From Streptomyces kurssanovii (GTDB lineage Bacteria; Actinomycetota; Actinomycetes; Streptomycetales; Streptomycetaceae): a stretch of 64,000 nt of DNA. Below, in pieces: positions 8,086-17,726 of the stretch. The notes under the pieces were generated by a model, which was not told the DNA's origin, did no database searches, and worked only from the letters and a program-made list of their open reading frames with translations. The DNA is taken from assembly GCF_014649695.1 (NCBI RefSeq), contig NZ_BMTN01000005.1:124001-188000 (forward strand), in the 5' to 3' direction. A program made the position numbers and the translations under genes. Within the stretch, counting starts at the first letter, position 1. Every line of letters starts with the position of its first letter.

Positions 8086-9390
8086 CTACTTGCGGCCGGG
8101 GGTCCAGTTCATGCCCCAGCCGTAGGCGTGGTCGATCGTGCGCTGCGGGCTCACACCGCGTTCCGGGACCAGGAAGCGGGCCTCCCGCTGGACGACGAGG
8201 TCGGAGCCGGTGTTGGTGATCAGGGCCAGGGCGCAGACCGTGGAGGGGACGGTGCACTCGCCGAGGGAGAAATCGATCGCGGCTCCGTGCTGCGGCTGCA
8301 GCGTCACCGTCGCGTCGAGGTCGGCGAAGCTCCGGGCCCCTTGGTAGACGGTCACGAAGATGACGACACGGCGGATGTCCTGCCGGCGGTCGAGGTTGAT
8401 GGTGAGGTTCTCGCCCGGGGTCCCACCCGTGCGGTCGTCCCCGTCGAGGTGGATGAACGGGGGCTGGTTCAGCGCCCCGAAGGCGTTGCCGAGAGCCTGG
8501 ACGACGCCCTTGCGGCCGTCGGAGAGTTCGTAGAGGGCGCACAGGTCCAGGTCGAGGTCGCCGTGCATGGCGATGGCTCGGCCGAGCTTGGCGCCCCAGC
8601 CCTGGAACTGCTTGCGGACCTGCCAGCTGAGGTTGACCCGCATCGCCCCGGAGGTGCCGCCCTGCTTGGTGAGGGAGACGCTCGGCGACTCCTTGGTCAG
8701 CGTCACCTTCGTGAGGCGTACCGGGGTCGGGGGCGCGGGCGGCGCGGCGTGGGTGACCGGAGCCGGCGGCGCCGCCGGCGGGGGCGGCGGGGTGGCCACG
8801 GGCGGCGTGACCGCCGGCAGGGTGGCCTGGGTGACGGAGGCCTCGGTGACGGCGGCCTGCTGCGGTTCGTCGACGGTGATGCCGAAGTCCGTGGCGAGTC
8901 CCTCGAGGCCGGTGCCGTAGCCCTGACCGACGGCCCGGAACTTCCATGCGCCCTGGCGCCGGTAGAGCTCGCCGAGCACGAAGGCCGTCTCGACCGTGGC
9001 GTCCTGGCTGTCGTAGCGGGCGATCTCGGCGCCGGAACCGGCGTCGAGCACCCTGATGTGGAGGCCGGGCACCTGCCCGAAAGTGCCACCGTCGGCGGAG
9101 GCGGCCAGCACGACACGCTCGATCGAGCTCTCGACGCGGTCGAGGTCGACGGCGACGGAATCGGTCGTGGCGCCGGTCGCCGGCTGCTTGCCCTCGTGCC
9201 GTACGGCCCCCGAGGCGTGTGCCGGCTGGTTGTAGAAGACGAAGTCGCTGTCGGAACGGACCTTCCCCGACGACTGCAGGAGGAGGGCCGACGCGTCGAC
9301 GTCGGGCACCCCCGGTCCGGAGTGCCAGCCCAGCTCGACGCGGACACTCCGCACCGACACCGGAGTGTTCGCTCCCTTAAGCATGGACAT
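8086..9390 (-). CDS. TerD-family protein with two TerD domains
   Basis: 434 aa from the ATG at 9390, preceded by GGGGGAG; this start was preferred over one 13 codons upstream. Residues ~1-180 form a first TerD domain ([48 protein letters not shown]). A Pro/Ala/Thr linker (~185-235) joins it to a second, TerA-like domain (residues ~245-434) with [22 protein letters not shown] and NLTINL. TerD domains are calcium-binding modules of tellurite-resistance and stress systems. The DXDXDL acidic loops for Ca2+ are visible in both. No other ter genes are adjacent, so the partner system is unknown. Confidence 0.9.
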   Translation of the reverse strand: MSMLKGANTPVSVRSVRVELGWHSGPGVPDVDASALLLQSSGKVRSDSDFVFYNQPAHASGAVRHEGKQPATGATTDSVAVDLDRVESSIERVVLAASADGGTFGQVPGLHIRVLDAGSGAEIARYDSQDATVETAFVLGELYRRQGAWKFRAVGQGYGTGLEGLATDFGITVDEPQQAAVTEASVTQATLPAVTPPVATPPPPPAAPPAPVTHAAPPAPPTPVRLTKVTLTKESPSVSLTKQGGTSGAMRVNLSWQVRKQFQGWGAKLGRAIAMHGDLDLDLCALYELSDGRKGVVQALGNAFGALNQPPFIHLDGDDRTGGTPGENLTINLDRRQDIRRVVIFVTVYQGARSFADLDATVTLQPQHGAAIDFSLGECTVPSTVCALALITNTGSDLVVQREARFLVPERGVSPQRTIDHAYGWGMNWTPGRK

Positions 9391-9641
9391 GCTCTCCCCC
9401 ATCTCGATTCGTTGCGCCCGGAAGATCATTCATCGTCAACCTATTCCGCATACATCCCCCACAGGGGGGCCGACCCGTGGGTAACCCTCTCTCAGCTTGC
9501 GCTTTACACGATCAGGAGACGTCAGGAAGCCCGTTTCCCCCAACTTCGCCCACATTAGTGAACCGTGGTCACTCACAGCTGATGAAACAACCCTCTTATC
9601 GGGCTCCCCAACCAGCACATCGTGGGCTTAACTTATGTGCC

Positions 9642-10094
9642 ATGACCTCCCCCCGCGCCACCTACGGCGGCGGTTACTACTCCGCGCCGGCGTTTCCCGA
9701 CACCCCGATCTACGACTCCCTGGTCGCGGAGCGGGGCACCCCTCAGATCGCCCCGATCCGAGTGCCTGCCGCATACGACACCGGCAACAGCTACCTGCCG
9801 GCGCTCCCCGCGGCCCTGCCCGCCCTCCCGGCGGCACCCTCCCATCCCGCCCCTTCCTACGGTTACCCGCAGCAGATGCACCAGCCGGTCCCGCTACAGC
9901 AGGCGCCCGCCCCGTACATCCCGCAGCAGGCGGGCCCTCCCCGCGGCTATCCGGGACCGCAGTACCAGTCCCAGCCGCAGCGGCCGGTGTCCACCGGCTA
10001 CGAGGCCATGCGGCCCGCGGCGGCGCGGCCCGCTCCGGCGCCCGCTCCCTACGAGGATCCGTACAACCGCCCGTACCAGGGCCGGGGGTACTGA
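9642..10094 (+). CDS. Pro/Tyr-rich Streptomyces protein (DUF6643-like)
   Basis: 150-aa low-complexity protein. The N-terminal half is well defined (TYGGGYYS, TPIYDSLVAERGTPQIAPIRV, AAYDTGNSYLPALP); the rest is Pro/Gln/Tyr-rich and probably disordered. I recall this as a conserved Streptomyces family (DUF6643); its function is unknown. Start at the ATG 9642: TAACTT at 9629-9634 lies 7 nt upstream, suggesting a leaderless mRNA; the frame is open upstream to 9477 but that part is not conserved-looking. No signal peptide or membrane segment. Divergent from the TerD gene. Confidence 0.75.
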   Translation: MTSPRATYGGGYYSAPAFPDTPIYDSLVAERGTPQIAPIRVPAAYDTGNSYLPALPAALPALPAAPSHPAPSYGYPQQMHQPVPLQQAPAPYIPQQAGPPRGYPGPQYQSQPQRPVSTGYEAMRPAAARPAPAPAPYEDPYNRPYQGRGY

Positions 10095-10485
10095 GCGACG
10101 GCGAGGGCGGCCCGTCCGGACAGTGCTCCGGCGCGGAGGCAGGGCGGGCCGCCGCTCGACGAGCAGGGCACACCGGAGATCTGCCCCGCGCACTGATGAA
10201 TCGCCTCGCCGCGCGCTCATCCGCCCACGTTCGCCCCGTACATGAGGCCGTCACCGGCTCGCTCCTTGCCGATCACGCAGAGCGACCGGAACCGTTCCCT
10301 CTGCCCGCGCGTGACCGACCATGCCCGGCACCCGCCACCGACGTCGTCCGCCGGACGGGAACCGATCGCGGTGGCAGGCTCGTTGGACAGTGCGCGGCAC
10401 GGCTCGCGGGGGTGACGTTCCTCTCTCTTCGCACCACCCGCGCTTGTGCCGTGCCCTGCCGGGCTATCACGGACAAGGGAAGGGG
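10095..10485. other. 391-bp intergenic region with a stem-loop
   Basis: No convincing gene. GGCGGCCCG at 10106-10114 pairs with CGGGCCGCC at 10145-10153, 9 bp perfect with a 30-nt loop, probably terminating the upstream gene. The rest is ordinary GC-rich sequence that should hold the promoter of the next gene; I see no clear -10. Confidence 0.5.
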
Positions 10486-11103
10486 GTGCGGAAAGTGCGG
10501 GCTGCCGTCGGCATCTGGCGCTGGCGCCGCAATCCCCTGCGGCGTGCCACCGATCTGTACGAGGCGTGGCTCGCGCTGGTCGCCGCCCTGCTCATCGTCA
10601 CGGCCGCCCCGGCGGTCGGCTGGGTCACCGGCGCGCTGACCGAGGAGTCGCTGCGCCAGTCGATCCGGGTCCAGCGCCTCCAGCGGCACGCCACGACGGC
10701 CACCGTGCTCGGGCCTGCCGAATTCCCGCGGCCCGCCGCCTTCGACCCCGAGACCGCCGCGGCCGACGAACGCCGCAGGGCGGTCGCCGCGAAATGGACG
10801 GCCCCGGACGGCAGTCGGCACACCGGCACGGTCCCCACCACGCTGCCCGCACCCCGCCCGGGTGACACGTTCCCGCTGTGGACGGACGGTTCCGGCCGCA
10901 TGGTGCCCCGCCCGATGGACGCGGCCACCGCCGAGGTGCACGCCGCGCTCGCCGGCGTCGGCGCCGCTCTGGCCTGGGGTGTGCTCGTCGAATGCGCCCG
11001 GAGGCTGGTCCTTTGGCGGCTGGTGCGCCGCAGACACGCCACGCTCGACCGGGCCTGGGCAGCGGTCGGGCCCGACTGGGGGCGGACCGGCGCAGGAAGC
11101 TGA
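10486..11103 (+). CDS. Rv1733c-family membrane protein
   Basis: 205 aa from the GTG at 10486, which has AAGGGAAGGG immediately upstream. The N-terminal WRWRRNPLRRATDLYEAWLAL leads into a transmembrane helix (about residues 22-47). A soluble loop of ~100 residues with WTAPDGSRHTGTV and GDTFPLWTDGSGRMV follows, then a second helix (about 150-172) and a basic tail. This two-helix layout is that of the Rv1733c-like proteins that are abundant in Streptomyces and of unknown function. Topology suggests the central domain is extracytoplasmic. Confidence 0.8.
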   Translation: MRKVRAAVGIWRWRRNPLRRATDLYEAWLALVAALLIVTAAPAVGWVTGALTEESLRQSIRVQRLQRHATTATVLGPAEFPRPAAFDPETAAADERRRAVAAKWTAPDGSRHTGTVPTTLPAPRPGDTFPLWTDGSGRMVPRPMDAATAEVHAALAGVGAALAWGVLVECARRLVLWRLVRRRHATLDRAWAAVGPDWGRTGAGS

Positions 11104-11232
11104 CCTGCCACATCCCGTCAACTCCCGCGGGCCGCGCGCGCTACGGTGGTGCGACGCCCTTCGGGGTTCGGGAGGCGTTCCCCTCAGAGACGCGGCGTTG
11201 CACGGAACACGAGGTGGGGGCAGAGCAGCACG

Positions 11233-13641
11233 ATGGCACAGGGCACGGTCCAGGTGACGCACACCGGCACCTCGCGGTGGCGGCGCCGCACAGGCGAGTA
11301 CCCCTCCCTCGCCGCTGCCCTGGAGGCCGCGGGCGACGGGGACATCCTCACCGTCGCCCCCGGCACCTACCGCGAGAATCTGGTCGTCCGCCGCGCGGTC
11401 ACGCTGCGCGGCCCCGAAGGCTCCGCCGGGTCGGTGCGCATCGCCCCGGCCGACGGTGTGCCGCTGACCGTCCGGGCCTCCGCCACCGTGCAGGACCTAC
11501 ATGTGGAGGGCCAGGACTCCGCCGCCCCGGCCCTGCTGGTGGAGGACGGCACACCCGAGCTGATGGACCTGCGGATCGTCACCAGGTCCGCCGTCGGTCT
11601 CGAGGTCCGCGGCGCAGCACGTCCCACGGTGCGCCGCTGCACCATCGACAACCCGGCGGGCGTCGGGATCGGCGTACTGGAGGGCGCGGGCGGTGTGTTC
11701 GAGGAGTGCGAGGTGGTGGCGGCCGGCCAGTCGGGCGTGTCGGTGCACGGCGGGGCGCATCCACGGCTCGAGCGCTGCCGCGTGCACCACACCTCCGGCG
11801 CGGGCCTGAGCGTCTCCGGCGAGGGCAGCGGACTGGAGGCGATCGGCTGCGAGGTGTACGAGATCAAGGGCACCGGCGTACAGATCGCGTCCCGCGCCGG
11901 CGCCCACCTGACCGACTCCTCCGTGCACCGCACGTCGGCCGACGGCGTCACCCTCGACACGGACGCGGTGCTCACCCTCTCCGACTGCGACATCCACGAC
12001 ATCCCGGAGAACGCGATCGATCTGCGCTCCCGGTCCGTGCTGACGCTCACCCGCTCCACGGTGCGCCGCTTCGGCCGCAACGGCCTGTCCGTGTGGGATC
12101 CGGGGACACGCGTGGACGCCAACCAGTGCGAGATCCACGACAGTACGGGCGACTACCCGGCGGTCTGGGTCAGTGACGGCGCGACGGCGGTGCTCGACTC
12201 CTGCCGCGTCCACGACGTGCCCGACGCGCTGTTCGTCCTCGACCGCGGCTCCCGTGTCGACGTCGTCGACAGCGACCTCTCGCAGGTCCGCAACACGGCG
12301 GTCTCGGTGAGCGACGGCGCGACGGCACAGCTCGACGACTGCCGCATCCGCGAGGTCTCGACGGGCGCCTGGTTCCGTGACCACGGCAGCGGCGGCACCC
12401 TGAACGGCTGCACCATCGACGCCGCCCAGACGGGCGTGATCGTCACCAAGGGCGCCGACCCGGTGATCGAGCGCTGCACCGTCACCTCCCCGGCCGAGGC
12501 CGGTTTCTATGTGTCCGCGGAGGGCCGCGGCACGTTCCGCGGCTGCCGGGTCACGGGCAGCGGGGGCTACGGCTTCCATGTGATGGACGGCTGCCGTACG
12601 ACGCTGGACCGCTGCCGCACGGAGCGCTGTGCGCGCGGCGGTTACGAGTTCGGCGAGGAGTCGGGCCCTGTCGTCGAGGACTGCACCAGCGACGAGAGCG
12701 GGATCGCCCGCCCCGGCGCGGAGCCCGCCACGGCCACCCTGACCGCGACCAGGACACCCGGTCTGCTGTCCGCCGTCCCCGCCCGGAGCACGCAGTCCGC
12801 CCCCGCGCCCGCCCCGCCGGAGGAGCCGGTGCGCAGTTCCGTCGCGGTGCTCGGCGAACTGGACGCCCTGGTGGGCCTGCACAGCGTCAAGCGCGAGGTC
12901 CGTACGCTCACCAACATGATCGAAGTGGGCCGCCGCCGTCAGGAGGCCGGTCTCAAGGCGGCGTCCGTGCGACGCCACTTGGTCTTCACCGGCTCCCCGG
13001 GAACAGGCAAGACGACCGTCGCCCGGCTGTACGGCGAGATCCTCGCCTCCCTCGGGGTGCTGGAGCGCGGCCATCTGGTCGAGGTGTCCCGGGTGGACCT
13101 GGTGGGCGAGCACATCGGCTCCACCGCGATCCGCACCCAGGAGGCGTTCGACCGGGCGCGCGGCGGTGTGCTGTTCATCGACGAGGCGTACGCGCTGTCT
13201 CCCGAGGACTCCGGCCGGGACTTCGGCAAGGAGGCCATCGACACCCTGGTGAAGCTGATGGAGGACCACCGGGACGCCGTCGTGGTCATCGTCGCCGGCT
13301 ACACGGCGGAGATGGAGCGCTTCCTCGCCGTCAACCCGGGTGTGGCGTCCCGCTTCTCACGGACCATCACCTTCAGCGACTACGACCCGGAGGAACTGCT
13401 GCGGATCGTCGAACAGCAGGCGGAGGAACACGAGTACCGGCTGGCCGAGGGCACGTCGGAGGCGCTGCTGAAGTACTTCACGGCGCTGCCCAAGGGGCCG
13501 GCCTTCGGCAACGGTCGTACCGCGCGCCAGACGTTCGAGTCGATGGTCGAGCGGCACGCGGGACGGGTCGCCGAGCTCGCGGAGACGAACACCGACGACC
13601 TCACCCTGCTCTACGCCGAGGATCTGCCCGAACTGCCCTGA
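11233..13641 (+). CDS. Beta-helix / CbbX-type AAA+ ATPase fusion protein
   Basis: 802 aa. Residues ~20-480 are a right-handed parallel beta-helix: a start like that of pectin lyase-fold proteins (YPSLAAALEAAGDGDILTVAPGTYREN), then about 18 short turns of the type CRVHxxxGxGLxV. A Pro/Ala linker (~490-530) leads to a CbxX/CfqX (SpoVK-like) AAA+ module: LDALVGLHSVKREV, Walker A GSPGTGKT at 587-594, Walker B with D650-E651, sensor/arginine-finger region NPGVASRFSRTITF and a C-terminal lid. This is the ATPase type of EccA and Rubisco activase. No secretion genes lie beside it. Its last 31 bp overlap the convergent hydrolase gene. Confidence 0.9.
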   Translation: MAQGTVQVTHTGTSRWRRRTGEYPSLAAALEAAGDGDILTVAPGTYRENLVVRRAVTLRGPEGSAGSVRIAPADGVPLTVRASATVQDLHVEGQDSAAPALLVEDGTPELMDLRIVTRSAVGLEVRGAARPTVRRCTIDNPAGVGIGVLEGAGGVFEECEVVAAGQSGVSVHGGAHPRLERCRVHHTSGAGLSVSGEGSGLEAIGCEVYEIKGTGVQIASRAGAHLTDSSVHRTSADGVTLDTDAVLTLSDCDIHDIPENAIDLRSRSVLTLTRSTVRRFGRNGLSVWDPGTRVDANQCEIHDSTGDYPAVWVSDGATAVLDSCRVHDVPDALFVLDRGSRVDVVDSDLSQVRNTAVSVSDGATAQLDDCRIREVSTGAWFRDHGSGGTLNGCTIDAAQTGVIVTKGADPVIERCTVTSPAEAGFYVSAEGRGTFRGCRVTGSGGYGFHVMDGCRTTLDRCRTERCARGGYEFGEESGPVVEDCTSDESGIARPGAEPATATLTATRTPGLLSAVPARSTQSAPAPAPPEEPVRSSVAVLGELDALVGLHSVKREVRTLTNMIEVGRRRQEAGLKAASVRRHLVFTGSPGTGKTTVARLYGEILASLGVLERGHLVEVSRVDLVGEHIGSTAIRTQEAFDRARGGVLFIDEAYALSPEDSGRDFGKEAIDTLVKLMEDHRDAVVVIVAGYTAEMERFLAVNPGVASRFSRTITFSDYDPEELLRIVEQQAEEHEYRLAEGTSEALLKYFTALPKGPAFGNGRTARQTFESMVERHAGRVAELAETNTDDLTLLYAEDLPELP

Positions 13642-16088
13642 GACTGCCGGGGCACGGCCGGCGTGAGCCGGTCGAGCAGGGCGGCCCGCTCCGTGGCGAA
13701 GTCCGGGTGGGCCTGGTAGTCGGAGTGCCCGAGGATCGGCTCGGGCAGCGGATGGCGTTCCGAACGGCCGTAGACGACCGGGTCCTTGAGCGCTTGTCGG
13801 TCGACATCGGCCGGATCGTCGCAGCCGTCACCGGCGGCGTCCGTCTCCGCGGCGATCAGCATCGGCCCGCCGATCGGGTCGGTACGCCGCCACAGGTTGC
13901 GCCAGCAGTCGACCTCGCTGCTCAGTTCCAGCAGCGCCTTGGGCCCGAAATAGGCGGGGAACCAGCGGCCGTACAGACGCTCCAGCGGCGATCCGTAAGT
14001 CAGCAGCGCCACCCGTTTGCGGGTGGCGGCGGGCAGTTGCCACACGGCGGCCGCGGCGAGAACGCTGCCCTGGGAGTGTCCCGAGATCACCAGCCGGCCG
14101 CCGGTCCGCCCGGTCCAGGTGCACATGCGCCACGTCAGGTCGGGGACGGCCCGCTCGGCGTAGCACGGCGGCGCGAAGGGATGCGCGGCGCGCGGCCAGA
14201 AGGTGCCCACGTCCCACAGGATGCCGATGGTGCGCCGGGCGGAGGCGTCGCGGTAGGCACGGCGGCCCATGGTCACGAACAGTATGAAGCCGAAGCCGAC
14301 GAGCCAGGACCCCAGTGCCTGCGCGGTCTCGGCCGCGGACTCCGCGGGACCTTCGCCGAAGGAGTGGCCCGGCACCTCGCCGCTGAGCCACGCTCCGCCG
14401 ACGGCCGCGGCGCCGAGCAGCAGGGTCGCGCCGGAGACGACGCCGACGATCAGCGGGGCGACGTCGGTGAGTGCCGCGCGGGCGCGGGTGCCCGCTATCC
14501 GTCGGGTGCGGACACGGTCGCGGCGGCCTTCGCCGGGATCGCCGTCGAAGTACTCGGCCTCGATCTGCGGTACGAGGCGGCGTGCGGTGAGCCATGTCCG
14601 TACGACGAGCAGCACGGCCGGTACGAGAAGCACCGCCAGGAGGACGGGGATGACGGACGCCTGCCAGCTCAGCAGCACCGGCGGCCCCGGGATGGTGCCC
14701 TCCCCGTCCATGCCGGGGGTGCCGGGTCCGTCGAGCCAGTCGGCGACGCGCTGGGCGACACCGCCGGTCATCACCCCGCCGAGCGCGCAGGCCAGCATGG
14801 CGACGGCGGGCCCGCCGAGTCCGTGCAGCACGGTGCGGGGGTGCCGGGCGCGGCGGTGCAGCCGCCGGGCGGCCACGGCCAGGGCGACGACGAGGGCGCC
14901 CTGGGCGAGGACGATCACCCGGAACGTCACGTCACCGGGCAGAGTGCCGCCGGACGTCCATCCGGGACGTGACCAGGAGGCGTAGAGCAGCGACAGGGCG
15001 AGCAGGCCCAGGGCGGCGCCCGGCAGGAAGCGTACGGCGGCCCGGTCGATGCCCGCGTCGACGCGCCGCTCGCTGCGGCCCCGGCGGGCCACCACCCACA
15101 GAACGGCGGCCGCGCCGGCGACGAGCGCGCCTTCCAGGAAGATGCCGCAGATCTTCAGCAGGGTGTCCTCGCCGCCCCGGTCGTGCCGGGCGGCGGCTCC
15201 GGCGACCGCGGCGGCGACGGTGAGTAATCCGGCGGCGGTGTGGGCGGCGCGCAGCCGTGCGACGAGCCGCCGGCCGTACCAGAAACCGGGCCTTCCCAGC
15301 GCGGGCCGGACCAGCGGCTTCCGCTGCCCCCCGGCCTCACCCGTACCGCGGCCGTCGTGATCGCCGCCCCCACCGCGGCCGTCGTGATCGCCGCCGGCCT
15401 CCGGAGCGTCCTCGTCGCCCTCGTCGTCCCCGTATCCGGCGGCCGCGTCTCCGGCGCCGGTCGGCGGGCGCTGGGACTCGTAGGCGCTCCAGGTCCGGTT
15501 GGACAGGTACCAGAGCAGCGCGACCAGCGCGGCGGGCACCACCGCGGCGAGCGTCAGACGACGCCCCGGCTGGGACCACCAGCCTTCCCTGGCGGCGGAC
15601 ATGAAGCCGAGCCAGGACCTGTCGTCGCTGCACGTGTCGGACCCGGCGCACTGCCAGGCCAGCAGGTCGAGCGCGACCTCACAGGCGGCCGCGGTGAGCA
15701 GTACGGTGAGGCTGAGGGCGACCAGGCGGACCAGGGCGCCGTAGAGGCGGGTGGTGCCGCGTCTCCCCTTGGCTCTGGGCCGCATCCAGTGCGCGAGGTT
15801 GACGACCATGAACGGGAGCAGCAGCAGCCACAGTGCCCGAGCGCCGTTGCCGGACGTGAGGTTGGACCAGCAGTACGCCTCGGGGATGGGCCGGTCACGG
15901 TACTCGCCGGGGTTGTTCTCCGCCTCCGCGTCGTCGGTGCGGCGGTACACGGCGGCCTTCTCGTCGCCCGTTATCCGTACGGTACGGGGGTCGCCGAGCA
16001 TGTCCTGCGGGGTCGCTCCGCCGACGCCGTGGACGAGCAGCTCGAGCGCGGGACCGCCGCTTCGCGGTGCCTGGGTGGCAGGGGACAC
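13611..16088 (-). CDS. Large multi-pass membrane protein with a serine hydrolase motif
   Basis: 825 aa from the GTG at 16088, preceded by AGGGAG. The N-terminus ALELLVHGVGGATPQDML resembles the oxyanion-hole strand of alpha/beta hydrolases. A long region with about eight membrane helices and an acidic/Gly-rich cytoplasmic loop (GDDEGDEDAPEAGGDHDGRG repeats, near residue 250) follows. The C-terminal 200 residues contain the nucleophile elbow LVISGHSQGSVLAAAA (GxSxG) and HSDYQAHP near the end. It looks like a lipase/esterase tethered in the membrane; substrate unknown. Conserved in Streptomyces as far as I recall. It overlaps the AAA+ gene tail-to-tail by 31 bp. Confidence 0.8.
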   Translation of the reverse strand: MSPATQAPRSGGPALELLVHGVGGATPQDMLGDPRTVRITGDEKAAVYRRTDDAEAENNPGEYRDRPIPEAYCWSNLTSGNGARALWLLLLPFMVVNLAHWMRPRAKGRRGTTRLYGALVRLVALSLTVLLTAAACEVALDLLAWQCAGSDTCSDDRSWLGFMSAAREGWWSQPGRRLTLAAVVPAALVALLWYLSNRTWSAYESQRPPTGAGDAAAGYGDDEGDEDAPEAGGDHDGRGGGGDHDGRGTGEAGGQRKPLVRPALGRPGFWYGRRLVARLRAAHTAAGLLTVAAAVAGAAARHDRGGEDTLLKICGIFLEGALVAGAAAVLWVVARRGRSERRVDAGIDRAAVRFLPGAALGLLALSLLYASWSRPGWTSGGTLPGDVTFRVIVLAQGALVVALAVAARRLHRRARHPRTVLHGLGGPAVAMLACALGGVMTGGVAQRVADWLDGPGTPGMDGEGTIPGPPVLLSWQASVIPVLLAVLLVPAVLLVVRTWLTARRLVPQIEAEYFDGDPGEGRRDRVRTRRIAGTRARAALTDVAPLIVGVVSGATLLLGAAAVGGAWLSGEVPGHSFGEGPAESAAETAQALGSWLVGFGFILFVTMGRRAYRDASARRTIGILWDVGTFWPRAAHPFAPPCYAERAVPDLTWRMCTWTGRTGGRLVISGHSQGSVLAAAAVWQLPAATRKRVALLTYGSPLERLYGRWFPAYFGPKALLELSSEVDCWRNLWRRTDPIGGPMLIAAETDAAGDGCDDPADVDRQALKDPVVYGRSERHPLPEPILGHSDYQAHPDFATERAALLDRLTPAVPRQSQGSSGRSSA

Positions 16089-16361
16089 TGCGGTGACTCC
16101 CTCATCTCGGGACGAGCCGGAACGGAACACAACGGGACGGAACGGGTGGAACGCGAGGGGCCGGTACGGGCACGGCCCGGTCCGGTGTGCCCCCGGCAAC
16201 GATGGCGACAGAATCGCGGATCACGGCAGCCCGCCGCACCGCTCTCACGGAATCTCCCCGAGCCCGACGGGCAATACGCGTGCGAGGATGAGAAGCCTTG
16301 GCCACAGCCCCGTGGGAGGGCGTGGACGGCGTACGGCAACAAGGAAGGACCGGCCCCGGCG

Positions 16362-17201
16362 GTGAGCGACAACCAGAACCTCCTCGCGGAGCAGCGGCGT
16401 GCTCTGATCCTCGACGAGGTGCGCAGGCGCGGCGGGGTCCGGGTCAACGAACTGACCCGCAAGCTCAATGTCTCCGACATGACGGTGCGGCGCGATCTGG
16501 ACGCTCTGGCGCGGCAGGGCGTCGTGGAGAAGGTGCACGGCGGCGCCGTCCCGGTGGTCGAGGCGAGCACCCACGAGCCCGGGTTCGAGGCGAAGTCGGC
16601 CCTCGAGCTGAGCGCGAAGGAGGACATCGCGCGGGCCGCGGCTGCCCTGGTGGCGCCCGGCAGCGCGATCGCCCTGTCCGGCGGGACGACGACGTACGCG
16701 CTGGCGCACCATCTGCTGGACGTGCCGGACCTGACGGTCGTCACCAACTCGGTGCGGGTGGCCGACGTCTTCCATACGGCACAGCGGTCGGGGGGCGCGG
16801 GCGGCCAGCGGCCGGGCGCCGCGACGGTGGTGCTCACCGGAGGGGTGCGCACGCCGTCGGACTCGCTGGTCGGGCCGGTGGCCGACCAGGCGATCCGCTC
16901 GCTGCACTTCGATGTGCTGTTCCTCGGCGTGCACGGCATTTCGGTGGAGGCCGGTCTGTCGACGCCTAATCTCGCGGAGGCGGAGACGAACCGCCACCTC
17001 GTTCAGGCGGCCCGCCGGGTGGTGGTCGTCGCGGACCACACCAAGTGGGGGACCGTGGGCCTCAGTTCGTTCGCCGGGCTCGCCGAGGTGGACAGCCTCG
17101 TCACCGACGCGGGGCTGCCCGCGGCGGTCCGCGAGGAGATCGCCGAGCATCTGCCCTCGCTTGTCGTGGCGGGCGAACAGGCCGACGCGCAGGACGGTTG
17201 A
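16362..17201 (+). CDS. DeoR-family transcriptional regulator
   Basis: 279-aa sugar-metabolism-type repressor. From the GTG at 16362 (AAGGAAGG 13 nt upstream): winged HTH in residues 6-60 (RRALILDEVRRRGGVRVNELTRKLNVSDMTVRRDLDAL), then the DeoR C-terminal sensor with ALSGGTTTYALAHHL, VVTNS, VVLTGG and VVVADHTKWG, the phosphosugar-binding loops. The open frame extends far upstream but that is shadow sequence antisense to the hydrolase gene. It overlaps no gene; the following SRPBCC gene starts 5 nt later, so they are probably co-transcribed. No obvious sugar genes are adjacent, so the effector is unknown. Confidence 0.92.
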   Translation: MSDNQNLLAEQRRALILDEVRRRGGVRVNELTRKLNVSDMTVRRDLDALARQGVVEKVHGGAVPVVEASTHEPGFEAKSALELSAKEDIARAAAALVAPGSAIALSGGTTTYALAHHLLDVPDLTVVTNSVRVADVFHTAQRSGGAGGQRPGAATVVLTGGVRTPSDSLVGPVADQAIRSLHFDVLFLGVHGISVEAGLSTPNLAEAETNRHLVQAARRVVVVADHTKWGTVGLSSFAGLAEVDSLVTDAGLPAAVREEIAEHLPSLVVAGEQADAQDG

Positions 17202-17206
17202 GCGGT

Positions 17207-17653
17207 GTGAGCACCTTCCGTATCGGACGGGTCACCGCTCTGCCGGCCGCCGAGTGCTGGCTGAGGGTCACCGACTGGCCGGCGCACGGGGCCGCGGTGC
17301 CGCTGACGGCCGTCACGGTGTCGGGCCCCCGGCCGGCCGGCGTGGGGACCACGGTCGTCGCGCGCAGTGGCGTGGGCCGGTTCTGCTTCGACGATCCGAT
17401 GGAGATCGTCGAGTGGGAGCCGCCGTCGGCGGGCCGGCGGGGCCGCTGCCGGCTGGAGAAGCGCGGCCGGGTCGTCGTCGGCTGGGCCGAGATCGAGGTC
17501 CATGCCACGGACTCGGGTTCGGTGGTCCTGTGGGTGGAGGAGCTGCGCCTCGCGCTGCTGCCGCGGCTGCTGGAGCGGCTGGTGGTCCGAGTGGGAAGAC
17601 TGATGTTCGCTCGCGCGCTCGACGCACTCCTGGGCGGCCGGGCGGGGCGCTGA
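17207..17653 (+). CDS. SRPBCC-like (START/polyketide-cyclase fold) protein
   Basis: 148 aa from the GTG at 17207, 5 nt after the DeoR stop. It shows the layout of SRPBCC ligand-binding proteins: an N-terminal strand and helix (LPAAECWLRVTDWPAHGAAVPL), a central sheet (GVGTTVVARSGVGRFCFDDPMEIVEWEPP, RCRLEKRGRVVVGWAEIEV) and a long C-terminal helix (RLLERLVVRVGRLMFARALDALL). These proteins bind lipids or other hydrophobic ligands; the function here is unknown. A second SRPBCC gene follows 73 bp downstream on the same strand. Confidence 0.75.
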   Translation: MSTFRIGRVTALPAAECWLRVTDWPAHGAAVPLTAVTVSGPRPAGVGTTVVARSGVGRFCFDDPMEIVEWEPPSAGRRGRCRLEKRGRVVVGWAEIEVHATDSGSVVLWVEELRLALLPRLLERLVVRVGRLMFARALDALLGGRAGR

Positions 17654-17726
17654 GGGCGGACATCGGAGCGAGCTGCGGCTATGGTGTGCGGTCCCGTCGT
17701 CCGCCGCTGGAGATAGGACCACCCCC

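Noticed and set aside
7189-9558. Plus-strand 789-aa ORF
   Set aside because: Covers parts of two real genes on different strands and has no consistent domain; typical GC-rich shadow.
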